This document shows, piece after piece, positions 43,859 to 55,515 of a stretch of DNA of 64,000 nt. The notes beneath the pieces are model-generated. The model made no database searches. It was not told the origin of the DNA and saw only the letters and a program-made list of their open reading frames with translations. The stretch's first letter is position 1. Every line of letters begins with the position of its first letter. The stretch is from Fragilaria crotonensis (lineage: Eukaryota > Bacillariophyta > Fragilariophyceae > Fragilariales > Fragilariaceae): the NCBI GenBank assembly GCA_022925895.1, contig JAKSYS010000145.1, positions 42,083 to 106,082 of the forward strand, written 5' to 3'. The translations under genes and the position numbers were made by a program.

Positions 43859-44326
43859 GTGTTCCTCGATCACGTCCGAAGTGGACCGATCCCGAACATG
43901 TGCTGCAGGTGGCACCTAAACGGGAAGTGCGTCAAGAGCTGTTTCTTGAGCGCCTCGCGTCGCCCTCACGACCGAACAGACGACCGCCGTACGAGCGTGG
44001 ATAGAGCAGTGCCGGGCGCGCATGCGCCGCCCTCGTCCGACGCGACGCCGCCCAGCAAGAAAACAAAATTAGGACCCTCTGCATCTGCTTACTTCCAGCC
44101 CGCCTTCGTCGCACAGCCGTCGCAATGGGCGTTCGACCAGGAACGGTCGACGGCCGAGTTCCACAACAGACGCCACGTAGGACGCCCCGGACTTTATCGG
44201 AATCTGCCGCCCGAGACAGTCCCGCGGGAACCCACGCGCACGAACCTTCTCGCCCCGCCACGTCGCCGACGCCCCGCATCTCTCGCCAGCCCGCGACGAC
44301 CCGTCACGAAACGAAGTCGGGCCTGA
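43859..44326 (+). pseudogene. Zinc-motif segment between gag-like ORF and RT
   Basis: Contains CCRWHLNGKCVKSCFLSASRRPH, a Cys/His arrangement (C-x-x-x-H-x-x-x-x-C-x-x-x-C...H) seen just before the RT in tyrosine-recombinase and related retroelements of algae. The following region is P/R/S-rich. It is in the same frame as the RT segment but separated from it by a TGA at 44324. Confidence 0.5.
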
Positions 44327-44368
44327 GCGCTACGCTCCGCCCTCGACTCGCCACCGACCGACCACTCC

Positions 44369-46384
44369 GTGGCGCGCGCATTGTCGCCCGGAGACGCCCA
44401 CGACGCGCCGACATCAGCCCTCGCAGACACGCCACGCCCGCTTCCCGGTAAGTTCCCATCGTTGGTGCCATTGCCGACGATCCCGCTCCCGAACGTCGAC
44501 TCGCCGTTCCCGACTCCCGAACCACGCCTGGCCGATGCCCTTGCCACTATTTTGCACTCCGGCCAACCGCGCACCCACGCGACGGAGTTTCGCTTCGACT
44601 GGACGCACGACGCCGCCCGCCACAACCTCGCGGTGCTCAAACGGTACGCCCTCGACCTCGACGCCGCCCTTCGGGCCCAGCCGTTCAGCGCCCTGACGCC
44701 GGGATCCGAGTTTCGCCCCACCGAACTTCTCGCCCCGCTCCTGTCCGCCCACCCCCTCTGGCCGCGTTTTCAGGAGCGCATCTCCGAAGGGGCCGAGTTC
44801 CCGCTTCGCGAGATCTCGGATTCTGACCGCCTCGCGGACGTGCGCGCCAACTTAGCTCGCGGCAATCACAAATCGGCCCGAGGCCACGAGGCAAAGTTGA
44901 TATCCATGCTGAAGGACGAAGCCTCAAGGGGTTGGCAGCTACCACTGCCGCGAGAAGCCGCCTTAGAGATCAAGGGATGCGAGGTCGCGCCTCTGGGGAT
45001 GGTCGCGCAGACGTCGATCGACGAGAAAGGAAATTCAATAGAGAAACTCCGACTGACACATGACCAGTCATTCAGCCCGAGCGGAGTGGCAGGACGAAGC
45101 GTAAATGAACGCGTGGACACATCCCAACTGACAGAAGCACGTTTCGGAAAAGCATTCAGCAGACTCATGTACCACATCTCGTTCCTGCGCCAACTATGGC
45201 CAGACGAGCCTATCTGGATGACGAAGGTCGACTGCAAATCCGCCTACAGACGAATCCATCTCAAAGCAGCCACAGCCATGAAGTCCTGCACGAGTATCGA
45301 CGACCTGCTGTTAGTGGCGCTGAGGATGACGTTCGGTGGAGCGCCAAACCCATCGCAATGGAGCGACGTGTCGGAGATGATCACGGACTTGGCAAACGAC
45401 CTTGTCCGCAGGGACGACTGGGATCCGAGCGTCTACCACTCGCCGCACCAGCACCTCCTGGACACCGAAGGGGCAGTGGACAATGACAAAGGGTCGGTCG
45501 ACAAAATGAGTGTTTTCGGCAAGGCGGACTACTTCGCAGTGAACTATCCACCCTACGACGACCTCCCTCGCTTCGACTGCTACCTGGACGACATTTTTGG
45601 GGCCTTCAACCCCCGCGACGCAGAAAAGAGCGCTGCCGCGATCCCGCTGGCGCTCCACCTGGTCGGGAGGCCTTGCGACCCCGAGGTTAAGGAGACTTTT
45701 CCCAGAGACGATATCCTTGCGATCCCAAAGTTCCTGGCCGAGGCCAAACCATCCGAGAGGAAGATGATCCTCGGATGGATCGTGGACACACGCCGCTTCG
45801 TCGTCGCACTGCCTCACGATAAGCACATGAGCTGGACGCAAGCCGTTGACAGGATGCTGACGCACAGACATGCCTTCGTGACGACGAGAGACCTAGAGAC
45901 GACCCTCGGACGTTTTAGCCACGCCGCCTACGTCATCCCTTACGCAAGACACTTTATGGGAAGGCTATACAAGGCCTGCGAGCGTTCGAAGCAGGCCGGG
46001 AAGGCGAGACTGACCAAACCCCAACTGGACGACCTGATTCTGTGGAAGGCTTTCCTTCAGAAGGCGTCGCGAGGTATCTCGATCAACAGGCTGGTTTGCC
46101 GGTGGCCGACGCGCATAGTGAGGGTGGACGCATGCCCACAAGGCATCGGAGGCTACTGCCTCAAGAGCGGCCTGGCGTGGCGATATCAGCTACCAGAGCA
46201 CCTGCTGGGGCGAGCGACCCTAAACACTCTCGAGTTCCTTGCTGCCTTTGTGGGGATGATCGTGGAATTCCACGAAGGGGCCGCGTGGACGGACGAAGAC
46301 GTTCTGCTCAGTCAGGAGACAGCACCTCAGCAGCGGGATGGCTTGCTAAGTCGAACTTCAACGACGATTGTCCGCTTCACCTGA
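44369..46384 (+). pseudogene. DIRS-like reverse transcriptase / RNase H region
   Basis: A 671-codon frame without an ATG at its start, so the product is presumably part of a longer polyprotein. RT blocks: RLTHDQSFSPSGVAGRSVNE, MTKVDCKSAYRRIHLK (first catalytic Asp), LRMTFGGAPNPSQWSDVS and CYLDDIFGAF (YLDD, second and third Asp), then ILGWIVDTRRF. An RNase H-like segment follows: VRVDACPQGIGGYCLKSG and LNTLEFLAAFVGM. At 46315-46316 (GG) a base is missing: DVLLSQ- then continues in another frame as GDSTSAAGWLAKSNF and, after further losses near 46456 and 46483, WFPG-K-ENKVADMLSRDF. All catalytic Asp residues remain. Confidence 0.85.
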
Positions 46385-46519
46385 CGATAGCCCGAGCGTT
46401 CGCTGATTTCTGCCTCACGCACGAGATAGACCACTACACGCAGTGGTTCCCGGGAAAGAGAACAAGGTGGCGGACATGCTCTCCGAGATTTCGCTCTAGA
46501 CGACGCGGCACTGACAGAC

Positions 46520-47798
46520 TTGATCACGAAAAACTGCTCACCGTTTGTTCCACAGAACTTCAGGATCATCCCTTTGCGGCCAGCCCTTATTTCGCAGATT
46601 GGAGGCTGGCTGCAGCTGCTGCCCAAAACGCAGCTCTTGCCGACTCAACCCGTGCCAAGCGCGATAGCAGCTGGCGCTGTTACGAAAGATTCCTCGGACG
46701 AATCGACGGAGTCGGAGGAGCCTTTTCTCCAAGGACTCGGACGAGAAGCGAAAGCAGAAACGTTCGCCTGCTTCGCCGCCGCCCTTCGGGACGGACGGCT
46801 TCGCTCCCGACAACCTCAGGAAGCTGGCAATGGACCCTTGTCCGGTTCCATTCGTGCCACCCTCGACGGTGTGGCTCAGGCCTTCAGGCTTAACAAATTT
46901 GAGAGCCCAATCCACGACGCCGCCGGACGACTCGACCCCCTTCTGGCTTTACAACTGAAACGTTACGCCGACGAGGACCCAGGACCTACCCCACAGCAGG
47001 CGCTGCCGTTAGAGGTGATTCGAAAGGTTCGATCCTGGGCAAGAAACGAGACGGACATCGCTATTGGACAACTTGTGGTGGTCGCGTTCTTTTCGCCATG
47101 AGGTCGTGCGAATATTCCGATGTCGGAAGCCGACGGACGACATCAGTGATCAGAGTGGACGACGTTCGTTTCCGACAGAAGGGACAGGACCTGCAGACAA
47201 CCGACCGAGGACAACTGGAGAATGCCGACACCGTGTCGATCACCTTCCGGCGACAAAGAACGGGGACAAAGGCGCGACAGTGACTCAGCATCGAAACGAC
47301 AGGCAGGGACAAACGGACATCTGCCCCGTCCGCGTGCTAGCGGACCTGACGACGAGGGTACGGAGTTACGATTGCCATTCACGGACGAACCCGAAGATTA
47401 ACGCCGTCAGGACGCAGGACTCAGACGAACCCCAACACATCTCTTCCAAGTCCATACTGAGGCAGCTCAGGATGGCGACGACTCTCGCAGGGGAGGAGAG
47501 GCTTGGCCTCCAGGCGAGTGGCATCGGCACTCACTCGATCAGATCAGGCGCCGCGATGGCCATGCACCTCGCCGGAGTTCCAAGTGAGACGATTCAGATG
47601 GTGGGGAGGTGGCGAAGCCAGACGTTCATGAGATACCTCCGAATTCAAGTGCCGGACTCGACACTCGGAGTAGCCGCACGCATGACGAGTCGACAATCTT
47701 TCTACACGATCGCCCCAGATTCTGCGGACGAACGACAACCGGAAAATGGCGGAAACCAGGTCGACTCACAATCGCGCGACGGACCCCCCGCTAGATAA
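46520..47798 (+). pseudogene. DIRS-like tyrosine recombinase
   Basis: Read through two homopolymer losses (TTTT 47090-47093, AAA 47255-47257). The catalytic domain shows the Arg-I region AMRSCEYSDV, a later HSIRSGAAMAMHLAGVP (H-x-x-R), GRWRSQTFMRYLR with the trailing Trp and nucleophilic Tyr, and an intervening DDVRFRQKGQ strand. The N-terminal part (RLDPLLALQLKRYADEDPGP) resembles the core-binding region. Enzymes of this type join a circular cDNA to the target, so no target-site duplication is expected. Catalytic residues are intact; the frame is not. Confidence 0.85.
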
Positions 47799-47990
47799 CT
47801 ATCACGGGACCGACACCGCGAGACGAACCAGGAGAGAGAGACAAAACTATTAGGACCAGATTCCGATGCCATCTATTTATTTCTACTAGTCTCACGAGCA
47901 CAAAAGAGAAACGAGAATGACCACAGACAACACACGAATCGACGCGACAGTGCGCGAGACAACGGTACGACGAAACCACGAAGCAGACGA

Positions 47991-48323
47991 CTCATCCGAC
48001 TAAACGGACTTAGAGAAATTTGGACAAGACTCGGAATTTATTTCGTACTTCGTGCGATTGCTGGGGAACTGCATCCGAACTACCGGTAGAAATGACCTAA
48101 ATGAGTGAAATTATGTCTCAGTTCTCGAAGTCCGGGCATAGGCGTGCATTTCATTCACGATCCTCGAGATGATTTGTTAGGGGTTCCGACCATGCTGAAG
48201 TCTGTACGGGCGTTGAAACTTTGGTCGACTTTACACGCATGGTAATAATAGTGTTGTACTGCTCTCGATATTTGAAAACCTTTTGTAGGTGTCTGATAAT
48301 TTTATGTGTATACCATTCTACAA
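47991..48323. other. Spacer after the retroelement
   Basis: Base composition returns to AT-rich near 48010. One ACTACCGGTAG word occurs at 48078. No gene or repeat recognised. Confidence 0.45.
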
Positions 48324-48656
48324 TTACTTATGTTTCGACAAATCAGGGTGTGGAACAGGTTGTCTCGCTTCGTCGAGTACATAGTCGAGCTTAACCATGG
48401 CATCAGGTTGTGGCGGTTTGGAATCATAAATCATAAACTCTGCAGGATCATTACTGGAGTCAACGAAATCATATCCTAAGTACATACGTTCAAGAGACAT
48501 CCATGGAACATATGGGCAGTAGTGCCCAGTCATGCCAAGAACTTTACCCAACCGGGCCGCTGGGCTCCAGGCCTTTTCTTCTATATTTGGACGTTTCCTT
48601 CCCGCGTAATGGTTGGTGGAAAGTGGAAACTTCCTTTGGTACGTTTGGCACGTCAC
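48324..48656 (-). CDS. Unknown protein fragment, head-to-head with P4H copy 2
   Basis: 110 codons without a known domain (PAARLGKVLGMTGHYCPYVPW, LERMYLGYDFVDSSNDPAEF, MIYDSKPPQPDAMVKLDYVL). A decayed relative lies at 37300-37816 in the same position relative to P4H copy 1, so this was once a conserved gene or 3' exon. The frame may be only the surviving end. I cannot name a family. Confidence 0.45.
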   Translation of the reverse strand: MTCQTYQRKFPLSTNHYAGRKRPNIEEKAWSPAARLGKVLGMTGHYCPYVPWMSLERMYLGYDFVDSSNDPAEFMIYDSKPPQPDAMVKLDYVLDEARQPVPHPDLSKHK

Positions 48657-48879
48657 GAGACCGTTGTTGCACTTTCATTCTAATAGTTCAGAACCAAGGG
48701 CAATACAAGTTGGGTCTTTTTTTTTTATGACAAGAAACATCCTTGCAAAAGCCAAGGATTCCCTCAGCAGAGCCAACGGAGAAGTTATGACAGATGTTCT
48801 ACTCAATTACTCCGGATCTCCGGATTACGAGGCACTTGTACTACAACCTGCCGTATAGTCCGTTCATGCTGGCATTGGA

Positions 48880-49917
48880 ATGTACAGCATCTACTGTATG
48901 ATATTACTCGGAGTAGTTGACAAGGAGCGCAAGTACCACTTCTTCTTGTCTTTGCTTGTGATGATATTGGCATCATCGGCGGACGCTGAATCGAAGGCGT
49001 GCGAAGTGGGAGTGGATGGACTTCGCGTTGACGATGATGCGCGTTATGTTGCAACCTGCAATGACACTCATGAACTTTGCAAAGAACGGACTGATTAAGG
49101 TACGCATGACTCGCGTAGGTGGTGCTTGGTGCATGGGAGTAGTGGATAACACATTGTTATGCGGAGTATGGTGTTATTCTCCTACCGACGGCAATTTCAA
49201 TCATTGTGGACCAGGTTGTATCCATGCCCACCATAAATGCAGACACGAATACCGCTCCGGATGGATCCATTATTCCCGACGGACCCTGGCTGATCCTGTT
49301 GGACAACTTTTTGACTCCTGACGTGGTGCCGGCGCATGCAAGTCCTTGCTAATGAGCAGAACCTTCTCCCAATACCTACTGACGTGTTCCGGGACTATCG
49401 GGGCAATGTTGTGTCAAAACTCAATAATGCATGCAATGCATGAATGATCCGCTGCGAAACTGATTGCGCCGAGAGGATCACGTGATTCATGAGGTGACCC
49501 ATCGAATGGCAAATTCGATGAATCTGCCCAAACGAGAACTTTGAGTAACTTCGATTGGCACGACACAAACCGGACCAGTTCTGCCGCCGTCACAGCAATT
49601 TCAATGGCACTCGCCAAGATCGATCTTGCGGACCTCGCGCCGTGACCGTGTTTGTGTTGACGTCGAACAAGGCGGCAGCACCGTGTTTCTGCTTCTCAAC
49701 ATTACGATTCAACCTCAAATGGGCCGAGCCGTCGTATGGCAACAAACGCTTGGACAATCGTCATAGCGAAGAGGATAAGCGGACAGTGCACTCTGCATTG
49801 ACCCCGGTCAATGGTTTTGAGTACACTGCCAATTCATGGGCCCATCCAAACAATTTTAAGACCCGTACAGCAAAAGATGTCTCTAAGACTATAAAAGATT
49901 GGCAACATCAGGTGTGA
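48880..49917 (+). pseudogene. Prolyl 4-hydroxylase-like gene copy 2, decayed and shortened
   Basis: It has the same signal peptide and Cys-rich start as copy 1 (FFLSLLVMILASSADAESKACEVGVDG, CNDTHELCKE) and the WCMGVVDNTLLCGVWC segment. It then jumps, with the ShKT-like and second Cys cluster missing, to the GSIIPDGPWLILLDNFLTP region. The stretch 49459-49570 is nearly identical to copy 1, including the TAA after NFE. The oxygenase core is poorer: RHSNFN replaces RHSDVN, so the iron-binding Asp is lost; CGPRAVTVFV keeps the next block; HSALTPVNGFEYTANSWAH keeps the distal His. It is followed by minus-strand DUF6824-like copy 5. Non-functional. Confidence 0.8.
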
Positions 49918-50415
49918 GTGTGTTTCTCCTTGAATCATTATCTATGTATTTTTTGATTTTTCTATCTTCTAACTAGGGATGGCCTTGTGGGTGGTCTCAA
50001 TTTGGTGGTTAGCAAGTTTCAAGTAAGAGGCATCTGCCTTCAGAGCAGTGTAACGGACAATTTGTTCAGAGTCACGACGATGCTTTCATCAATTACGTCA
50101 TTGTCTGTCATGGTGTGATGAAGTGGTGATGTGTTTTTCTCACCACTCAGAGTCGAAACTATTTCTTTTCTACAAAGTGTGATGAGGTGATGCATTTCTA
50201 GCTCTCAAAATTGAAGCCTTCTCTATCTACAAAGTGCAAACATTTGATACAACAAAATCAGCCCAACACACATTAAGTTTTCTTCTTCATCTGGAGAAAG
50301 GCTATTGTGGTGTCCTTCCACTTACCCAAATTCACAATCCTGAAGACTCATGTGAACTTCTGTGAAGAGCACTTCCTGGAAGTGCATTTGTATTGATAAT
50401 TTGGTATCCCTGCTC
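49918..50415. other. Spacer between P4H copy 2 and DUF6824-like copy 5
   Basis: No gene seen. TCACAAGTGATG/GTGATGAAGTGGTGATG words give it mild internal repetition near 50110-50200. Confidence 0.4.
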
Positions 50416-50883
50416 TCAAGTTGCCCACCCATCGATGATCACGGCCGTGTTGTCAGACTTACTCCTGATCATTTCCTCTTTGGTATTTTTCTCCCCATCG
50501 ATGTATGCCTTGTTCCGTCCTCTGTGCTTTGGCTCCGTACTATCGGGAAAGAGGTCCTGCGGAGGACGAACATTGACGTCGCAGCTGATTTTAGCCGCAT
50601 CAATTCGAGCGTCTCGAAGACTGTGAGCCACCTTGTTCTCGGCAAGATGAGGAGGCGCTAAAACCCAGGTTCCAGTTGTGGATTGCTGAAGAAAACGATA
50701 GCCCTTTGCTTCAAGCTTGGAAACAAACAACACAACTAATGCAGCCTTTTCCTTCCGACTAGCTTGATTTCCATAATAGATCACGTGTTTCTTGATTACC
50801 TTGCGAAACGCCTTGTTGCCTGGGTTATTGTAGCACGTGGAATCCCTCGTCCGCATAATGCCCTTTGGCTTGATTGAAGACAT
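50416..50883 (-). pseudogene. DUF6824-like copy 5, truncated
   Basis: 155 codons from the ATG at 50883. The core is recognisable (STCYNNPGNKAFRKVIKKH, ASRKEKAALVVLFVSKLEAKG, YRFLQQSTTGTWVLAPPH, ENKVAHSLRDARIDAAK), but the diagnostic LGRG reads RTRD. The frame stops soon after (IIDGWAT) without the acidic middle or the DAQSLCxWFS motif. Loss of the most conserved word and the C-terminal half makes a working product unlikely. It is closest to copy 4 (SKLEA.GYRFLQ.S.TG.W..APPH.AENKV.H.LRD), consistent with duplication of the P4H/DUF6824-like pair. Confidence 0.75.
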
Positions 50884-51851
50884 GGTTGATGCCTCAGCTT
50901 CTCTGGTTGTCAATCGCACCCTATATTTGTGTAGACGTTTCGTCGGAGCAAAAAGATTTTGTTTGCGCCTATTTGTATTAAGCGGAAAAGCGAAATCACA
51001 CTTACGAATACGTGTTTAAATGCTATGAAAGGCCAAATCCTTGATATTCCTTGGCGCACAAATATTGATGACCTCATCTAGTTAAACGGGGAGGTATGTG
51101 CAATGTCCGTGACGTTTTGTTTAAAGGGTTAGACACCAGGTAACGTAGAAATTTAGGTCGAATCATATCTGCGTGATTTGGAGCGATATCGACCTTCAAT
51201 AAGAATGTCTTGGACCTCCTCTTGCACTGGACTTACTGCTGTACCATCACTCTTGTGGGACTGATACCCTGGCAGGTTGTGATGAACTGAGATGTTTTCG
51301 TTATTCTGGAGCAGGTTGGTGAAATTAGAAATTACCCAGTATACTTCAACCAGTACTGGCTTCCGAATGCTATATCTGAGTCGAAGACTTAATACTGTGA
51401 CTAAGATGGTTACTGCAATACGGAATTAGCAATAACTGGAGAATGGAAATACTTATTTATTCGTTCATTCGGTATTCAGTATTTTCTGTATTTCACGGAT
51501 AACTGCACTTATACTGCATAAACAGTATTGATGATGTAGTAGCATAGTTGACAGTACGGTGAGTACCTTGGTACCAACGTTTTCGCGGCAGAAACACTGT
51601 ATGTGAGCTGAATCTACAACCCACTTTAAGCACCTGCTGTCATGCTGCACTCAGTGTACTTGATGTTTGAAGTCAATGAAAAAACAGCTGCCAAATGTTG
51701 ATGTTACCAGCAGTCATCATTAGTATAAACAAATCAGGGTCCTAATTGGTTTCAACAACTTCATTACCAGTGGTTGTAGTAGGAGTACCAGCAATCAAAG
51801 TGGTGAACATTGTTCCAGTCAAACTGTTGCCCTGGCCATTGTCTGCCCATT
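50884..51851. other. No gene recognised
   Basis: About 1 kb of AT-rich sequence with nothing I can identify. Confidence 0.45.
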
Positions 51852-52830
51852 CTACTCTGAGCAATTGACCTCCAGTAGGAGCAGTGCTTCACATGCCGCT
51901 GGTGCAGTGGACTTTCTTGCATCAGTGAGCACATGCTTTGACGCTGTGAACAATCTCTCACAACTCCCAGACGTGCCAGATAAAACATCAAGGCTCATAA
52001 TCTGACTGACAATGCCATCATTGTTTATCTTCCGTATCAATCTTAAATGCGCCAGCTGTAACAATGCCGCCATTTAGTTGTGGTGGTCGCAGCAGACCTT
52101 GGCCTCGAACTTGTTGATTGTCGGTTGGTACTTACCCTTTCGCAAGCTGGACAACAGCCTTCTCCAAGGCCTTATCAACGACAAGCAAGTGATAAATCAG
52201 CACCAAGGTGACCACCACTCAATTCCACATAGTCTTCCAAAACTGTGTTAAACATCTCTCGCACAGTCACAAGTGTGATGCATTCCTCCTGCAGTGAAAC
52301 ATAGTAACCTAACTGAATGCTTTAGGGCAATTTCAAAGAGTGAGGGGATCATGAGAATGAGATCATCAAGAGCACTGAGTTCGCTCTGAATCTCAAAGAA
52401 CCCCTCAATCATGTTGGAAGTTGACAACCAGCTGGTGTTGTTCTCTCTGACAGAATGCAGTGGTGTTGTGAGTTTCCTGAGTAGCTACCACACTGACTTT
52501 CATGGTATTTGTCTTCTTCTTGTTCATAACTCTAGCAATACACTGAATGATATCCTCAAGCTGGGGCAGATTTGGAGATCCATCTTCACATGGCAACAAG
52601 GTTGATTTAAGGATGTGATCCATAACCAATTCAAAGAACATTCAATTCCGACTTCTTCTCGGTGCCAAAGGTCATTTGGAATGAGCTTAGTGAAACAAAC
52701 GGGCAGAGATGCCTTCTTGACGTTGCCTTGTTTAGTTGAGACAGATTTGAGTGTTTGTTGTGGAGTTTTTTTAACAAGATCAACTACAACAGAATGTTGC
52801 GAACACCAATCTTTTCCTGCACAAGTCACT
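51852..52830 (-). mobile_element. hAT transposase remnant
   Basis: The minus-strand frame 52073-51852 carries a C-terminal hAT dimerisation motif: SGSCERLFTASKHVLTDARK followed by APAACEALLLLEVN. Fragments upstream on the same strand (52829-52405; LPQLEDIIQCIARVMNKKK, ...) are in different frames. No intact catalytic core or termini are seen. It is old and inactive, but shows that an autonomous hAT lineage has been present near the three hAT MITEs. Confidence 0.65.
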
Positions 52831-53439
52831 ACGCACCAATTTGTGCAGTTAACTAACTGCAGTAAACTGGCTGCCGGTACAGAAGATTATCACCGTGATC
52901 ACGTACACATTGGGGATTTCATTGAACACGGTTTTTTACTTATGCTGGAATATTAACCCCGATTAGACTCTCTAGGAGAACAATGCGAAGGGGTAGACTT
53001 TTCTTTTCGAATGAAAACCAAGATCTTGGAGTTGCTCCTTCACATTAGTGTTGTTACGTAAATTGTCAATTGGATCCATGCCAACAAGCAGCATCATTTC
53101 AAGGTTGCAAAACCAACTTGATTCCACTAGTGCAGTGCGTTGAAGATTTACAGGCATGCTGCAGCTGCTGCTCGAGATGCCTCAAGGGACATTGCTTGCA
53201 CAGGATGCATGCATCTCCAGCGGCTTGGGCTCCACTTATTTCACAATTCATTTGAATAATTCAACAAGCGGTTCTTCGGCGGTGTTAGAACAACGATTGA
53301 GGTGGGTAACAGTGGTCAGCAACAAAAATAACCAACAAAATATGCTAGTTCTATGGTCAAGGCAACAGTATTGGAGAACTGGAGTACCGGTAGAATGGTG
53401 AATTACAACTTTGCTATATGACGTTGCAGTGAGGAGAAA

Positions 53440-54960
53440 CGATTCGGTTTGCAGTCTTGTTTGCCTTCTGCCTGATCTGCGCTCCCAAGTAATTCTCAGG
53501 TTTCTCAATCTTGTCATCCTTCAGTTTTGAATGTCGCTTGGATTCCCATCATGGTCGCCTTTGGATCGTGAGAGATACACATAATATCGTCGACGTAAAC
53601 CAACGTCATTTCATAGTACTCAAATCCATTTTCCTTAACCGCTGATCGAATCCATACGTCCGGATCTGCTTTCGACGGCAAATAACTCAAGTCATACAAC
53701 GTCTCCGCATGATGGGCCCGGAACGCTGCCCCGCTGGACTTCAAACCATACAAGGCCTTTCGAATGATCATGATACTCCCTTCTTCGGAGCCAAATTCTG
53801 GTCCGGCAATGATATAAATTTTCTCACGACAATCTGCCGTTAAATACGCATTTGTATATCACAAGCCAGCACCTCAAGTTCATTGAACAATGCTAGCAGC
53901 AAAGCAATTCTTACCGAGTCTCTCGAAATCACCAATGAATAAGTCAGTGACGCAGGTGCTTCTGTTTTGTTCCCATTTGCCAGCACTACTAGTTGCGCTT
54001 TCCTCCGGAAATTCTCGCCCATCTTGATGTTAAATGATAAATATGAAATGGCACTTGATTTTCTGATACGCAGGTGGAAGTTTGCCCCTCTCTTCTCCCA
54101 TTTCTCAAACAGGTCGAACATTTCGCATCTCTTACATATTGCGTCCCACCACAGCATGTTACCATTTTCCTTATCAATCGCCAACGCTTCCTGTACCGTT
54201 TTAGGAATTCTTATACCATATTTATGCGTTTGCTGCCAATGCTTGGACTTCACCTTCGCAATGATTCTATCTCGCTTGATAACGTCATGAACCCACCACG
54301 CGAAAGCTGGTGGTTCATCCTCGATTCGCAATCGCGATCGCATATTCAGCAACTAATGCCGGATATGATTGACAGGCATCCTTAACTGCAACCCAGTACG
54401 AGCTCCCATCTTTCCATTCGCACAGTAGCCGCTAACCCTGCGTCGTTTCACGTCGCCGTCTCACGCCATTTCTCATAGTGACAAACGCATCCCGTTTGTC
54501 GACCGCTCGCTCGTCCAGCCTGTGATCAACAATGTCTGCAAGCAAGATGTGACGCTTACCTTTGTCTTCAAGTTGTGAGTATAGGTTTTGCGCAGTAAGA
54601 TTCGCAGACACAGATTCCGAGTGACCATCACGAAACTCGACCGCGTATTCTCACGTGTCCAACAATGGATTATCGTTTGCGGTCCCAATCGGACGCCCTT
54701 TGGCATCACGAAGTCGTTTGGTCACTCTAACGAATTGCGCCTCGTTCGCACCGCTCGCTAACGCTATTTCTTTATTCAAGTTTGGATCATCGAAGGTATC
54801 GGGTGTGAAACCTTCGTCCGCTTCAGATATCTTCGTGTCCGATATAACTCCACCAAACGCTTGTGCGAAATCACCGTCGTTATCCTGATCTGTGCAATCT
54901 TCCCAGTCCTGTAATTGTTTTTCGTTACCTTCCCGAATGACGTGATTGTCGTTTATAAAG
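53440..54960 (-). mobile_element. Ty1/Copia (CoDi-like) polyprotein fragment
   Basis: Reverse transcriptase segments on the minus strand: 54352-53840 (AFAWWVHDVIKRDRIIAKVK, GIRIPKTVQEALAIDKENGN, MGENFRRKAQLVVLANGNKTEAP, SRDSVRIALLLALFNELEVLACDIQ) and 53771-53514 (RKALYGLKSSGAAFRAHHAETL, MTLVYVDDIMCISHD with the YVDD catalytic pair). Between them one A is missing from the CAAATGCG run (53851-53853). Sequence 54709-54473 is a further upstream fragment (MTPKGVRL-like, CWTRENTRSSFVMVT). Similarity fades after KPENYLGAQIRQK-like text near 53480. No LTRs or integrase found. Confidence 0.8.
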
Positions 54961-55515
54961 TAATTCCGCTATCCGTCCGTCAAATTCTTGAATCCCCTGC
55001 TTGGTGACCCTTGCTGTCGATTGCTGTACCATTGAGATAAAGAATGATCGGAACCAAGAGTTGATCCTTGCGTGTGATTAACTCATCATAAAAGGTCGCG
55101 GTAACGTTGGGCAGTGTGCCTCCCAACTTTGTTGTCGGCGGGTCTGAACATCGAAGTTGGATTGTCAGGATTGATCACAAGATTCTCAGGTGACATCAAG
55201 GCGTCATTTTGAAGCAATGACAACAGAGCGACGGTGAAATCAAAGCACACAGTATTGGCAACATCGTCATGATCCTCAAGTACTGTGGACACCACCTGAG
55301 CAACAGCTGGTGTGATTTTTCCAAAGCCTGATACATCCAGGCAATGTTTGCTTTCCTCGTCGTGGCCTTGGGGTTGAAGTCAAACCATCCACCTTGGCAT
55401 TGTATGCCCATTCAAGGATTGACTGCAACATGTAGTCGGGACATTGGCTGTCCTCCAAAATCTTGAGAAGATTGACAATACTGCGATGTTCTACATCGTG
55501 CTGCAAAATCTTCAT
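54960..55515 (-). mobile_element. Transposon-associated ORF, possibly Plavaka/CACTA-like
   Basis: Overlapping minus-strand frames read DYMLQSILEWAYNAKVDG, TTRKANIAWMYQALEKSHQLL, VANTVCFDFTVALLSLLQ, LMSPENLVINPDNPTSMFRP and, near 55080-54990, DELITRKDQLLVPIILYLNGTA. The last block, an ILYxDGTA stretch, is the kind seen at the catalytic Asp of Plavaka-type transposases. The frames shift several times, and the fragment is cut where the Copia sequence begins. Family assignment is tentative. Confidence 0.45.

Larger units (their letters stand above)
41700..47990 (+). mobile_element. DIRS-like retroelement (RT, RNase H, tyrosine recombinase)
   Basis: About 6.3 kb, visibly richer in C, G and CpG than its neighbours, which marks the borders near 41700 and 47990. 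Order: gag-like ORF, Cys/His zinc motif, reverse transcriptase with YLDD, RNase H-like segment, then a tyrosine recombinase in place of a DDE integrase. That order defines DIRS-like elements. A short direct repeat CAGACAGACGAACAC occurs twice near the left end (41724, 41743). I could not resolve inverted or split-direct termini. At least seven frame breaks occur, most of them one missing base in a homopolymer. It lies between the two copies of the P4H/DUF6824-like block. Confidence 0.8.

Noticed and set aside
41700-47990. Bacterial or viral integrase island, suggested by the tyrosine recombinase
   Set aside because: The recombinase is preceded by a YLDD reverse transcriptase and RNase H-like segment in one element, which fits DIRS-like retroelements.
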